From: Streptomyces hokutonensis
GTDB taxonomy: Bacteria > Actinomycetota > Actinomycetes > Streptomycetales > Streptomycetaceae
DNA length: 60,770 bases
Direction of reading: 5' to 3'
NCBI RefSeq assembly: GCF_000376565.1
Contig: NZ_BARG01000102.1
Span: forward strand, 1-60,770
Shown here: one piece after another, positions 16,472 to 24,848 of the stretch
How positions within the stretch are numbered: position 1 is the first letter of the stretch
Layout of the letters: every line of letters begins with the position of its first letter
The notes under the pieces: generated by a model
Database searches by the model: none
Told to the model about the DNA's origin: nothing
What the model saw: only the letters and a program-made list of their open reading frames with translations
Made by a program: the position numbers and the translations under genes

Positions 16472-16977
16472 CAGATCTCCTTGACGTACTCGAACGGCTC
16501 GCGGCAGGCGCGGCACCGCCACAGGGCTTTGCAGGAGGTCGCGGCGAAGCGCGAGGTCTCCTCGGTGTCCGTCGCCCCGCAGCGGGGGCAGGCCACCGTA
16601 CGGCGGGTCGGCGACAGCGTGAGCTCGACCGGGCCGCGCGGGGCGGCACCGGGCGGGGCGATGCCGGATTCGGCGAGCTTCGCGCGGCCGGCCGGGGTGA
16701 TCCAGTCGCTGCTCCAGGGCGGGGTGAGGACCGTACGGATCTCCACGCGCGCGTACCCCGCGTCCGTGAGCCGCGCGGCCACCTCGGCGCGCATCTCGGC
16801 CATGGCCGGGCAGCCGGAGTAGGTCGGCGTGAGGCTCGCCACGACCGTGCCGTCCTCGCGCACCTCGACGTCACGCAGTACGCCGAGGTCGGCCAGCGTG
16901 AGCATCGGCATCTCGGGGTCGGGCACCTGCGCGGCGATGTGCCGGGCGCGCCGCGCGTCGAGCAGGGTGGTCACCAT
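16471..16977 (-). CDS. paaD: phenylacetyl-CoA epoxidase assembly protein PaaD
   Basis: Protein of 168 residues. The N-terminal part is an MIP18/DUF59-type domain (VPDPEMPMLTLADLG, then TPTYSGCPAM with the conserved cysteine) and the C-terminal part is a zinc-ribbon-like segment with CPRCG and CRAC pairs. PaaD-type proteins are thought to help iron-cluster or metal assembly of the PaaABCE multicomponent oxygenase. The ATG at 16977 lies inside the 3' end of paaC (7-base overlap). Its TGA is joined to the start of the repeat ORF rather than directly to paaE, which is unusual. Confidence 0.9.
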   Translation of the reverse strand: MVTTLLDARRARHIAAQVPDPEMPMLTLADLGVLRDVEVREDGTVVASLTPTYSGCPAMAEMRAEVAARLTDAGYARVEIRTVLTPPWSSDWITPAGRAKLAESGIAPPGAAPRGPVELTLSPTRRTVACPRCGATDTEETSRFAATSCKALWRCRACREPFEYVKEI

Positions 16978-17807
16978 GTCGCCTCCGGGTGGGCGCGGGC
17001 CACGCTCTGGAGTTCGGTGAGCAGCGGGACCAGGTGTTCGGTGTGGTCGCCGTCGCGGCCGTGTCCGGGGACCGGTGCCGTCTCGGGCCAGGCGAGCCCG
17101 GCGGCGTCGGTGACCTGGCGGAGTACGGCCAGCACCTCGGCCTTCAACTCCCCTGTCTCCGCGAAGAGTTCGTCCACGTAGGGTGCGACGGCGGCCAGCG
17201 CGTCCCGCATCCGCCGCTGCGACTCCTCGGTGCCGTCGCCGAGCCGGACGGCCCACTCGGCGGCGTACTGACGGTGGTACGCCAGCTCCTTGACGCCCTT
17301 GGCCGCGATGGCGGCGAGCACCGGGTCCGACGTCGTGACGGCGAGACGCTCGAAGAGGGCCAGCCGCCAGGAGGACAGCACCAGCAGGCGGGTGATGGAG
17401 AACGCGAAGTCGCCGTTGGGGAGTTCGGCCAGCCGTACGTTGCGGAAGGCGTCGGCGTCACGGAAGTAGGCGTACGCGTCCTCGCCGCGTCCCGTGCCGT
17501 CTACCTGGCCGGCACGCGCGTAGAGCAGGCGGGTCTGGCCGAGGAGGTCGAGCCCGATGTTGGCGAGGGCCACCTCCTCCTCCAACTCCGGTGCGGCCGT
17601 GCACCATTGGGCCAGCCGCTGCGCGCTGACGAGCGCGTCGTCGCCGAGTGCCAGGCAGTACGCGGCCAGTTGGGCGGTGTCCGTCCCCTCCGGCACGCTC
17701 TGGTCGACGCCGTGCAGCGGGTCCTCGAAGCCGGTGCCGAAGGCCCAGCGGGCGTCGCTGTCGTCGTGCCCCTCGGCCAGGGACAGATAGACGTGGTCGT
17801 CACTCAT
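16971..17807 (-). CDS. paaC: phenylacetyl-CoA epoxidase structural subunit PaaC
   Basis: Protein of 278 residues, ferritin-like helical fold, partner of PaaA in the heterodimeric core of the ring 1,2-epoxidase. The features GLDLLGQTRLLYARAG, FRNVRLAELPNGDFAFSI and KELAYHRQYAAEW are typical. PaaC is related to PaaA but is a structural, non-catalytic subunit. The length fits the family. It starts ten bases after paaB ends and overlaps paaD, in line with a single operon. Confidence 0.92.
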   Translation of the reverse strand: MSDDHVYLSLAEGHDDSDARWAFGTGFEDPLHGVDQSVPEGTDTAQLAAYCLALGDDALVSAQRLAQWCTAAPELEEEVALANIGLDLLGQTRLLYARAGQVDGTGRGEDAYAYFRDADAFRNVRLAELPNGDFAFSITRLLVLSSWRLALFERLAVTTSDPVLAAIAAKGVKELAYHRQYAAEWAVRLGDGTEESQRRMRDALAAVAPYVDELFAETGELKAEVLAVLRQVTDAAGLAWPETAPVPGHGRDGDHTEHLVPLLTELQSVARAHPEATW

Positions 17808-17816
17808 TCCCTGCTC

Positions 17817-18101
17817 CTAGATGTGGGGGACGTCGTCGGGGATGTCGTAGAAGGTGGGGTGGCGGTAGACCTTGTCGGCGCTCGGCGCGAAGAACGGGTC
17901 CTTCTCGTCGCGGGTCGAGGCGGCGATGTGCTCGGAGCGCACGACCCAGATGGACACGCCCTCGTTGCGCCGCGTGTAGAGGTCGCGGGCGTGGGTGAGG
18001 GCCATCGCGTCGTCGGCGGCGTGCAGCGAGCCGACGTGGACGTGGTTCAGTCCGCGCTTGCCGCGCACGAACACCTCGTACAGGGGCCAGTCCTGCGTCA
18101 T
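17817..18101 (-). CDS. paaB: phenylacetyl-CoA epoxidase subunit PaaB
   Basis: Protein of 94 residues, the usual size for PaaB, with the conserved blocks WPLYEVFVRGKRGLNHVHVGSL, ARDLYTRR and VRSEHIAAS. It bridges PaaAC heterodimers in the epoxidase complex and has no catalytic residues of its own. The ATG overlaps the paaA stop (ATGA). Confidence 0.93.
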   Translation of the reverse strand: MTQDWPLYEVFVRGKRGLNHVHVGSLHAADDAMALTHARDLYTRRNEGVSIWVVRSEHIAASTRDEKDPFFAPSADKVYRHPTFYDIPDDVPHI

Positions 18102-19090
18102 GCCGCCGCTCCTTCGGTCTGCTTCGTACGGGCGGCCTGCTTGGCCGCGTGGGCGGTGGCCGCCTCCCGGACCCAGGCGCCCTCCTCGTGGGCGGCCCGG
18201 CGGCGGGAGACCCGCTCGGCGTTGCGCGGTCCGTCGCCCTTGATCACGCGCTGCAACTCGGACCAGTCGGGGGTGCCGAAGTCGTGGTGGCCGCGCTCCT
18301 CGTTCCAGCTCAACTCCGGGTCGGGCAGGGTGACTCCGAGCTTCGCGGCCTGCGGGACGGTCATGTCGACGAAGCGCTGGCGCAGTTCGTCGTTGCTGTG
18401 CCGCTTGATCTTCCAGGCCATGGAGCGGGCCGAGTTGGGCGAGTCGTCGTCGGGCGGACCGAACATCATCAGCGACGGCCACCACCAACGGTCCACCGCG
18501 TCCTGGACCATGGCCCGCTGGGCGTCCGTGCCGCGCATCATCGTGAGCAGCAGCTCGAAGCCCTGCCGCTGGTGGAAGGACTCCTCCTTGCAGACCCGCA
18601 CCATGGCCCGCGCGTACGGCCCGTACGAGCAGCGGCACAGCGGCACCTGGTTGCAGATCGCCGCGCCGTCCACGAACCAGCCGATCACGCCGACGTCGGC
18701 GAAGGTCGGGGTCGGGTAGTTGAAGATCGACGAGTACTTCTGCCGGCCCTCGATCAGCGCCTCGGTCAGTTCGGCGCGGTCCGCGCCCAGGGTCTCGGCG
18801 GCCGAGTACAGATACAGCCCGTGTCCGGCCTCGTCCTGCACCTTCGCGAAGAGGATCGCCTTGCGGCGCAGGGAGGGCGCGCGGGTGATCCAGTCACCCT
18901 CCGGCTGCATCCCGATGATCTCGGAGTGCGCGTGCTGCGCGATCTGCCGGATCAGGGTCTTGCGATAGCCGTCGGGCATCCAGTCGCGGGGCTCGATCCG
19001 CTGGTCCTTCGCGATCGTGGCGTCGAACTGCTCCTCGAACCGCGTCTCGTCCCGGTCGGCGGCTGACGCCTCCGTGCCTGTGCTCGTCAT
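18098..19090 (-). CDS. paaA: phenylacetyl-CoA 1,2-epoxidase catalytic subunit PaaA
   Basis: Protein of 330 residues, the catalytic di-iron subunit that epoxidises the ring of phenylacetyl-CoA. Iron ligand motifs are visible in a four-helix bundle: KVQDEAGHGLYLY and CKEESFHQRQGFE. The frame is open further upstream, but the ATG at 19090 has a GAGG site and gives the normal family length. It heads the paaABCDE run and is preceded by 127 bases without a gene that hold a TetR-type palindrome 19 bases before the ATG. The C-terminus is rich in Ala/Lys and probably disordered. Confidence 0.94.
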   Translation of the reverse strand: MTSTGTEASAADRDETRFEEQFDATIAKDQRIEPRDWMPDGYRKTLIRQIAQHAHSEIIGMQPEGDWITRAPSLRRKAILFAKVQDEAGHGLYLYSAAETLGADRAELTEALIEGRQKYSSIFNYPTPTFADVGVIGWFVDGAAICNQVPLCRCSYGPYARAMVRVCKEESFHQRQGFELLLTMMRGTDAQRAMVQDAVDRWWWPSLMMFGPPDDDSPNSARSMAWKIKRHSNDELRQRFVDMTVPQAAKLGVTLPDPELSWNEERGHHDFGTPDWSELQRVIKGDGPRNAERVSRRRAAHEEGAWVREAATAHAAKQAARTKQTEGAAA

Positions 19091-19108
19091 CGACACCTCA
19101 ACTCCCCT

Positions 19109-19126
19109 ACCGACCATTCGTTCGGT
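19109..19126. promoter_or_regulatory. candidate paa operator upstream of paaA
   Basis: ACCGACCATTCGTTCGGT is an imperfect palindrome with ACCGA and TCGGT arms eight bases apart. Its reverse complement resembles the site at 22098-22115. TetR-type PaaR regulators of actinobacterial paa genes bind palindromes of this kind; no paaR gene lies in the window. Confidence 0.5.
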
Positions 19127-19217
19127 TCCCAGTGTGAAGGGTTTCCCCCGGTGAGGCAAGACCTGCCGGGTGAATGGCTGGTCAGCGGCCCGCGAAACGC
19201 CGTCCGCCTGCCCTTGC

Positions 19218-20084
19218 TCACTCCCACGTGTAGAACCCCTGTCCCGTCTTGCGGCCCAGTTCACCGCGCGCCACCTTGTCGCGCAGCAGCCGCGGCGGGG
19301 CGAAGCGCTCGCCGAGGGTGGAGTGGAGGTATTCGGCGATGGCCAGCCGTACGTCGAGGCCGACCAGGTCGGTCAGCCGCAGCGGCCCCATGGGGTGCTT
19401 GTAGCCGAGGCTCATCGCGTCGTCGATCGCCTCCGGCTCGGCGACGCCCTCCTCGACCATGCGGATCGCCTCCAGGCCGAGCGCCAGCCCGAGGCGGCTG
19501 CTGGCGAAGCCGGGCGAGTCCTTGACCGTCACGTCCTTCTTGCCGAGGGCGTGCGTCCAGTCCAGGGCGGCACCGACGACCGCGGCCTCCGTGCCGGGCG
19601 CGACGACGATCTCGACCAGCGCCGAGGCGGGCACCGGGTTGAAGAAGTGCATGCCCAGGAAGCGGCCGGGCCGGGTGAGCGCGGCGGCAAGTTCGGTGAC
19701 CGACAGGGAGCTGGTGTTGGTGGCCAGCACGGTCGTCGCGCCCACCGCCCGTTCGGCCGCCACGAGTACCCGGGCCTTGAGCCCGGCGTCCTCGGGGACG
19801 GCCTCGACGACCAGGGCGGCGTCGGCGGGCAGACGGTCGACGGAGTCCGTCATGGTGACGCGGGCGAGCACCTGCTCCGCGGGCTCACGGAGCAGACCGC
19901 GCTCGGCTGCCCGCTTCAGTCCGGTCGCGACCCGGTCCAGCGCGGCGGCCGAGGCCCGCTCACCGCTCTCCACTACGGTCACGGACGACCCGGCGGCAGC
20001 GAAGGACTGCGCGATACCGGCGCCCATCCGGCCACCGCCGATGACCCCTACAACTGCGGGCGCGGAGTGGGGTGTTGGGCTCAT
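19218..20084 (-). CDS. 3-hydroxyacyl-CoA dehydrogenase (PaaH/Hbd-like)
   Basis: Protein of 288 residues. An N-terminal Rossmann domain (VGVIGGGRMGAGIAQ) binds NAD and is followed by the NTSSLSVTEL and GMHFFNPVP stretch with the catalytic histidine and the C-terminal dimerisation domain (SPGFASSRLG, YKHPMGPLRLTDLVG). It should oxidise 3-hydroxyadipyl-CoA in the lower phenylacetate pathway, or 3-hydroxybutyryl-CoA. The start overlaps the enoyl-CoA hydratase stop by ATGA. It ends 127 bases before paaA, so it could be co-transcribed with it, although the palindrome in the gap argues for a separate promoter there. Confidence 0.88.
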   Translation of the reverse strand: MSPTPHSAPAVVGVIGGGRMGAGIAQSFAAAGSSVTVVESGERASAAALDRVATGLKRAAERGLLREPAEQVLARVTMTDSVDRLPADAALVVEAVPEDAGLKARVLVAAERAVGATTVLATNTSSLSVTELAAALTRPGRFLGMHFFNPVPASALVEIVVAPGTEAAVVGAALDWTHALGKKDVTVKDSPGFASSRLGLALGLEAIRMVEEGVAEPEAIDDAMSLGYKHPMGPLRLTDLVGLDVRLAIAEYLHSTLGERFAPPRLLRDKVARGELGRKTGQGFYTWE

Positions 20085-20836
20085 GCGCGGCTACTCCTCT
20101 TCTCCAGGAAGCGTGTCATACGGTCCCTCTTGTCCTGCCCCTCGAAGAGCACAGCTTGGGCAAGGTCGTCGGCGATCGGGTGGGCGCCCGGCGAGTCGAC
20201 CACGAGCTTGGTGAGTCTCAAGGCCGTTGCCGAGGACCGGGCCATCCGGTCGAGCAGCGCGTGGGCCTCGTCCAGCAGCTTCTCCGCCGGTACGACGTCG
20301 ATGACAAGGCCTGCGGCCAGCGCCGCCGCCGCGTCGAGGTTCCGTCCGGCGAGCAGCACCTGCTTGGCCACCGACTCGCCGACCAGCTCGGGCAGCCGCC
20401 AGCAGGCACCGGCCGCGGCGAGGATCCCGAGGCCGGGTTCCGGGTTGCCGAAGACGGCGTCCGGACCGGCGATCCGCAGATCACAGGCGTACGACAGTTC
20501 CGCGCCGCCGCCCAGCGCCCAGCCGTCCACCGCCGCGAGGGTCGGCATCGGCAGCCGGCGCACCCGCTCGAAGAGCCGGCTGTTGATGCCCTGCAGCGCC
20601 CCGTCCCGACCGCGCTCCAGCAGCTCCGCGATGTCGGCGCCGCCCGCGAAGACCCCGCCGCGGCCGGTGAGCAGGAGCAACTTCGGGTCCTGCTCCAACT
20701 GCTCGCAGACGGCGTGCAGTTCGCGGATCATCAGCCCGCTGATGGCGTTGCGGGCCTCGGGTCGGTGCAGGGTGACGACGACTCGGTCCGCGCGCTCTTC
20801 GACGCGGAGGGTGTCGTAGGACCCGGGGGCGCTCAC
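20081..20836 (-). CDS. enoyl-CoA hydratase/isomerase family protein (PaaF/PaaG-like)
   Basis: Protein of 251 residues of the crotonase family. The substrate and oxyanion-hole segments RPEARNAIS, GRGGVFAGGADIAE and WALGGGAELSYACDLRIA are present, and the C-terminal helix ends KRDRMTRFLEKR as in PaaG/PaaF proteins. It should act on the ring-opened CoA-thioester (hydration) or on the epoxide (isomerisation to the oxepin); a second crotonase would be needed for both steps and is not in the window. The GTG at 20836 overlaps the thiolase stop (GTGA); the earlier ATG-like start would intrude into the thiolase gene. Confidence 0.87.
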   Translation of the reverse strand: MSAPGSYDTLRVEERADRVVVTLHRPEARNAISGLMIRELHAVCEQLEQDPKLLLLTGRGGVFAGGADIAELLERGRDGALQGINSRLFERVRRLPMPTLAAVDGWALGGGAELSYACDLRIAGPDAVFGNPEPGLGILAAAGACWRLPELVGESVAKQVLLAGRNLDAAAALAAGLVIDVVPAEKLLDEAHALLDRMARSSATALRLTKLVVDSPGAHPIADDLAQAVLFEGQDKRDRMTRFLEKRSSRA

Positions 20837-22038
20837 ACCCGCTCCACGAGCATGGCGACACCCTGGCCGACGCCGACGCACAGCGTGGCCAGACCCCTAC
20901 GTCCGTCCTCCCGCTCCAGTCGGCCGAGCAGCGTGAGCAGGATGCGGGCGCCGGAGCAGCCGAGGGGGTGGCCGAGGGCGATGGCGCCGCCGTCGGCGTT
21001 GACCTTGTCCTCGTCGAGCTTGAGACGGCGCACGACCGCGAGCGCCTGGGCGGCGAAGGCCTCGTTCAGTTCTACGGCGTCCAGGTCGCCGGTCCCCCAT
21101 CCGGTGCGGGCGAGGGCCTTCTCGGTGGCGGGGACCGGGCCGAGGCCCATGAGGTGGGGCTCCACTCCGGCCGAGGCAGAGGTGACGATGCGGGCCCTGG
21201 GGGTGAGCCCGTGGCGCCGGACCGCCGCCCCGCTCGCGACCACCAGGGCGGCGGCGCCGTCGGACAGCGGCGAGGACGAGCCCGCGGTGACGATGCCGCC
21301 GTCGCGGAAGATGGTGCGCAGGGAGCCGAGCTTCTCCAGCGTGGTGCCGGGGCGCGGGCCCTCGTCGCGGGTCACCTCGCCGCCCTTCACCACCACCGGC
21401 ACGATCTCCCGGTCGAAGTGACCCGACTCCTGGGCGGCGGCGGCCCGTTGATGGCTGCGCAGCGCGAACGCGTCGGAATCGGCGCGGGTGATGCCGTCGA
21501 GCGCGGCGACCTCCTCGGCCGTCTCGCCCATGGACAGGGTGTCCTGGGCGGCGAAGCGCGGGTTGGTGAAGCGCCAGCCCAGTGAGGTGTCGTGCACCTC
21601 CCCCGGCTTGGCCCACGGGGTGCCGGGCTTGGCCATCACCCACGGCGCCCGGGTCATCGACTCGACGCCGCCCGCGACGACGAGGTCGGCCTCTCCGGCG
21701 CGTATCGCCTGCGCGGCCGAGGCCACGGCGGTCAGCCCCGAGGCACAGAGCCGGTTGACGGTGTAGCCGGGCACGGTGTGCGGCAGCCCGGCCAGCAGGA
21801 CGGCCATCCGGGCCACGTCCCGGTTGTCCTCGCCGGCCTGGTTGGCGGCGCCGAGGATCACCTCGTCCACCTCGTCGGCCGGAATCCCGGCCCGGCGGAC
21901 CGCCTCGCCGACGACCAGCGCCGCCAGGTCGTCGGGCCGTACGGAGGCCAGGGCGCCGCCGTAGCGGCCCTGCGGGGTGCGGGCCCCGTCGATCAGATAG
22001 ACCTCGTCGGAGGAGGTCTCGGAGCTGGTCTGGGGCAT
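20833..22038 (-). CDS. acetyl-CoA acyltransferase, thiolase II family (PaaJ/PcaF-like)
   Basis: Protein of 401 residues. The nucleophilic cysteine is in NRLCASGLTAV, the catalytic His in ALGHPLGCSGARI and the second Cys in LCVGVGQG, so the active site is intact. In this context it should cleave 3-oxoadipyl-CoA (and 3-oxo-5,6-dehydrosuberyl-CoA) to acetyl-CoA and succinyl-CoA. I chose the ATG at 22038 with GAGGTGG upstream rather than the GTG nine bases before. It is first of the minus-strand thiolase/hydratase/dehydrogenase unit and divergent from paaI. Confidence 0.9.
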   Translation of the reverse strand: MPQTSSETSSDEVYLIDGARTPQGRYGGALASVRPDDLAALVVGEAVRRAGIPADEVDEVILGAANQAGEDNRDVARMAVLLAGLPHTVPGYTVNRLCASGLTAVASAAQAIRAGEADLVVAGGVESMTRAPWVMAKPGTPWAKPGEVHDTSLGWRFTNPRFAAQDTLSMGETAEEVAALDGITRADSDAFALRSHQRAAAAQESGHFDREIVPVVVKGGEVTRDEGPRPGTTLEKLGSLRTIFRDGGIVTAGSSSPLSDGAAALVVASGAAVRRHGLTPRARIVTSASAGVEPHLMGLGPVPATEKALARTGWGTGDLDAVELNEAFAAQALAVVRRLKLDEDKVNADGGAIALGHPLGCSGARILLTLLGRLEREDGRRGLATLCVGVGQGVAMLVERV

Positions 22039-22097
22039 GCGTTCCACCTCTTGACAGGCAGTGGTGATGCTGGATTACTTGGCCGTGCCGCACGCTA

Positions 22098-22115
22098 ACC
22101 GAATGTTCGGTCGGT
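22098..22115. promoter_or_regulatory. candidate paa operator in the thiolase/paaI divergent region
   Basis: ACCGAATGTTCGGTCGGT has the same ACCGA and TCGGT arms as the site before paaA. It lies 17 bases before the paaI start and 60 bases before the thiolase start, so one bound repressor could silence both directions. Confidence 0.5.
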
Positions 22116-22132
22116 CCACAAGGTGGTGGAAA

Positions 22133-22564
22133 ATGACGCAGGCCACGAACACGGCCCCCGGTCCCACGGAGAAGATGTTCGCCGCGGACGAGGCGTCCCG
22201 GGCTCTCGGTATCGAGCTCGTCGAGCACGGCGAGGGGACCGCCGTGCTCCGTATGACCGTGACCCCGGCCATGGTCAACGGACACGGGACCGCCCACGGC
22301 GGCTATCTGTTCCTGTTCGCCGACTCCGCCTTCGCCTGTGCCTGCAACAGCCACGGCCCGGTGACCGTGGCCGCCGGCGCCGACATCGACTTCGTGGCCC
22401 CGGCGCACGAGGGCGACGTCCTGGTGGCGACCGCGAGGGAGCGCACCCGGTTCGGCCGCAGTGGCATCTACGACGTGACCGTGGAGCGCGGCGACCAGGT
22501 GATCGCGGAGTTCCGGGGACGGAGCCGCAGTATCAACAGCACGAGGACGAAGGAGTCTCCATGA
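22133..22564 (+). CDS. paaI: hydroxyphenylacetyl-CoA thioesterase PaaI
   Basis: Protein of 143 residues with a hotdog fold; the PaaI signature VNGHGTAHGGYLFLFADSAFA is clear. It hydrolyses dead-end or ring-hydroxylated CoA thioesters to recover CoA during phenylacetate breakdown. The ATG at 22133 has AAGGTGG six bases upstream; the alternative earlier start would run across the operator. Its stop overlaps paaK by ATGA. It lies divergent to the thiolase operon and probably shares the regulatory palindrome. Confidence 0.92.
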   Translation: MTQATNTAPGPTEKMFAADEASRALGIELVEHGEGTAVLRMTVTPAMVNGHGTAHGGYLFLFADSAFACACNSHGPVTVAAGADIDFVAPAHEGDVLVATARERTRFGRSGIYDVTVERGDQVIAEFRGRSRSINSTRTKESP

Positions 22565-23907
22565 GCAGCGATCCCAAGGCCCCGGTGGCCGCGAGCCCAC
22601 GCCTGGGCGAACCGCTGCCCGAAGCGCTGCTGGACCCCGCCGAGCGCCTCACCCGCGAGGAGCTGCGCGCGCACCAACTCGGCCTGCTCCAGGCCACGTT
22701 GCGGCACGCCTACGACAACGTGGAGCTGTACCACCGCAAGTTCGACGAGGCCGGTGTCAAACCCGGTGACTGCCGCACCCTCGAGGACCTGGCCCGGTTC
22801 CCCTTCACCACCAAGGCCGACCTGCGGGACACGTACCCCTTCGGCATGTTCGCCGTCCCCATGGACCAGGTCCGCCGCGTCCACGCCTCCAGCGGCACCA
22901 CCGGCCGCCCCACGGTCGTCGGCTACACGGAGAACGACCTCTCCATGTGGGCGGACGTGGTGGCCCGTTCGATCCGCGCGGCCGGCGGCCGTCCCGGTCA
23001 CAAGGTCCATGTGTCGTACGGCTACGGGTTGTTCACCGGCGGTCTGGGCGCGCACTACGGCGCCGAGCGCGCGGGCTGCACCGTGATCCCCGCCTCCGGC
23101 GGCATGACCGCCCGCCAGGTGCAGATCATCCAGGACTTCGAGCCCGAGATCATCATGGTCACCCCGTCCTACATGCTGACCCTCCTCGACGAGTTCGAGC
23201 GCCAGGGCATCGACCCGCGCACCAGCTCCCTCAAGGTGGGCATCTTCGGCGCCGAGCCGTGGACGGAGGAGATGCGCCGCGAGATCGAGGAGCGCATGGA
23301 CATCCACGCGGTCGACATCTACGGCCTGTCGGAGGTGATCGGCCCCGGTGTGGCGCAGGAGTGCGTGGAGACCAAGGACGGCCTCCATGTGTGGGAGGAC
23401 CACTTCTTCCCGGAGGTCGTCGACCCGTTCACCGGCGAGGTGCTCCCCGACGGCGACGGCGGCGAACTGGTCTTCACCTCCCTCACCAAGGAGGCGCTGC
23501 CGATCATCCGCTACCGCACCCGCGACCTGACCCGGCTGCTGCCCGGCACGGCCCGCCCGGCCTTCCGGCGGATCGAGAAGATCACCGGCCGCAGCGACGA
23601 CATGATCATCCTGCGCGGGGTGAACGTCTTCCCCAGCCAGATCGAGGAGATCATCCTGCGCACCCCCGCCGTCGCCCCGCACTTCACGATCCAGCTGACC
23701 CGCCGCGGCCGGATGGACCACATGACGGTCCGCGCCGAGGCCCGCCCCGGCGCAGGCCCCGAGCAGCGGACGGCCGCGGCGGCGGCGATCGGCAAGGGCG
23801 TCAAGGACGGTGTGGGCGTGACCGTGGACGTGGAGATCGTCGACCCCGAGACGCTGGAGCGCTCGGTGGGCAAGATCCGCCGGGTCAAGGACCTGCGGGC
23901 TCAGTGA
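22561..23907 (+). CDS. paaK: phenylacetate-CoA ligase PaaK
   Basis: Protein of 448 residues of the adenylate-forming family; activates phenylacetate with ATP and CoA, the first step of the pathway. Seen are the P-loop-like SSGTTGRPTVVGYT, the YGYGLFTGGLG segment, YGLSEVIGPG, the RTRDLTRLLPG hinge region and the C-terminal GRSDDMIILRGVNVFPSQIE. Length and motifs match PaaK. It is translationally coupled to paaI and followed by a hairpin. Confidence 0.94.
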   Translation: MSSDPKAPVAASPRLGEPLPEALLDPAERLTREELRAHQLGLLQATLRHAYDNVELYHRKFDEAGVKPGDCRTLEDLARFPFTTKADLRDTYPFGMFAVPMDQVRRVHASSGTTGRPTVVGYTENDLSMWADVVARSIRAAGGRPGHKVHVSYGYGLFTGGLGAHYGAERAGCTVIPASGGMTARQVQIIQDFEPEIIMVTPSYMLTLLDEFERQGIDPRTSSLKVGIFGAEPWTEEMRREIEERMDIHAVDIYGLSEVIGPGVAQECVETKDGLHVWEDHFFPEVVDPFTGEVLPDGDGGELVFTSLTKEALPIIRYRTRDLTRLLPGTARPAFRRIEKITGRSDDMIILRGVNVFPSQIEEIILRTPAVAPHFTIQLTRRGRMDHMTVRAEARPGAGPEQRTAAAAAIGKGVKDGVGVTVDVEIVDPETLERSVGKIRRVKDLRAQ

Positions 23908-23920
23908 CATCCGTGGGGGG

Positions 23921-23941
23921 CCGGGCCGGTGACCGGCCCGG
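23921..23941. terminator. hairpin after paaK
   Basis: CCGGGCCGGT and ACCGGCCCGG flank a single base (effectively a small TGA loop) 13 bases after the paaK stop. The stem is very GC-rich, without a T-tract. Confidence 0.6.
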
Positions 23942-24038
23942 CGGGCCCAACTCCCCTCCCCCACAGGCCACATGACCGTCCCGAGTACGATGATCGAGAG
24001 CTCGTCCCGATCCGTCCGCTCGGCACGATGGAGTTGCC

Positions 24039-24827
24039 ATGACGTCCGACCCGCAGTCGGCCCCGCAGATCGACACCGGCAAGGCACATCCCGCACGGGT
24101 CTACGACTGGCTGCTGGGCGGCAAGGACAACTACCCGGTCGACGAGGCCGTGGGGGAGAAACTGCCGCCCGAGGCGAAGGACGCGGCCCGGCAGAACCGT
24201 CAGTTCATGCACCGCGCGGCGACCTGGCTGGCCGGCCGGGGCATCGACCAGTTCCTGGACATCGGCACGGGCATCCCCACCGCGCCCAACCTGCACCAGA
24301 TCGTGCAGCGGACCGTACCGGCCGCGAAGGTCGTCTACACCGACAACGACCCGATCGTGCTGCGCCATGCGGAAGCCCTGCTGATCAGCCACCCCGACGG
24401 GGTCACCGACTACATCCAGGCCGATGTACGACAGCCCGAGGCCATCGTCGAACACGCCCGCCACGTCCTGGACTTCGGCCGTCCGGTCGCCCTCTCGCTG
24501 ATCGCGCTGATGCACTTCGTCCCGGACGAGCAGGACGCCCACGGCATCGTCCGCGACCTCGTCGCCACCATGCCGTCCGGCAGCTATCTGGTCCTGTCGC
24601 ACGCCGCGTCCGACCTCTACCCCGAGCTGGCCGCGCAGGTCACCGCCGAGTACGCCAAGGGCGGCATCAAGCTCGGCTTCCGCACCCGCCCGGAGGTCGC
24701 CCGCTTCTTCGACGGCCTCGACCTGGTGGAGCCCGGCCTGGTGACGGCGACGGAGTGGAACCCCCCGGCGCCGGACGGGACCCCGGAGGGCAGCGGGATC
24801 TACGCGGCGGTCGCGCGGATCCCCTGA
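24039..24827 (+). CDS. SAM-dependent methyltransferase of the DUF574 group
   Basis: Protein of 262 residues. This group (S-adenosylmethionine methyltransferase family 19, formerly DUF574) is abundant in Streptomyces; the hallmarks PARVYDWLLGGKDNYPVDEAV at the N-terminus and FLDIGTGIPTAPNLHQIV (SAM-binding loop) are plain, as is VVYTDNDPIVLRHAEALL. Substrates of the group are mostly unknown. The ATG at 24039 follows a GGAG. It stands alone between the paaK terminator and the convergent kinase gene. Confidence 0.9.
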   Translation: MTSDPQSAPQIDTGKAHPARVYDWLLGGKDNYPVDEAVGEKLPPEAKDAARQNRQFMHRAATWLAGRGIDQFLDIGTGIPTAPNLHQIVQRTVPAAKVVYTDNDPIVLRHAEALLISHPDGVTDYIQADVRQPEAIVEHARHVLDFGRPVALSLIALMHFVPDEQDAHGIVRDLVATMPSGSYLVLSHAASDLYPELAAQVTAEYAKGGIKLGFRTRPEVARFFDGLDLVEPGLVTATEWNPPAPDGTPEGSGIYAAVARIP

Positions 24828-24848
24828 GCCCTCAAATCCACCGTGCCG

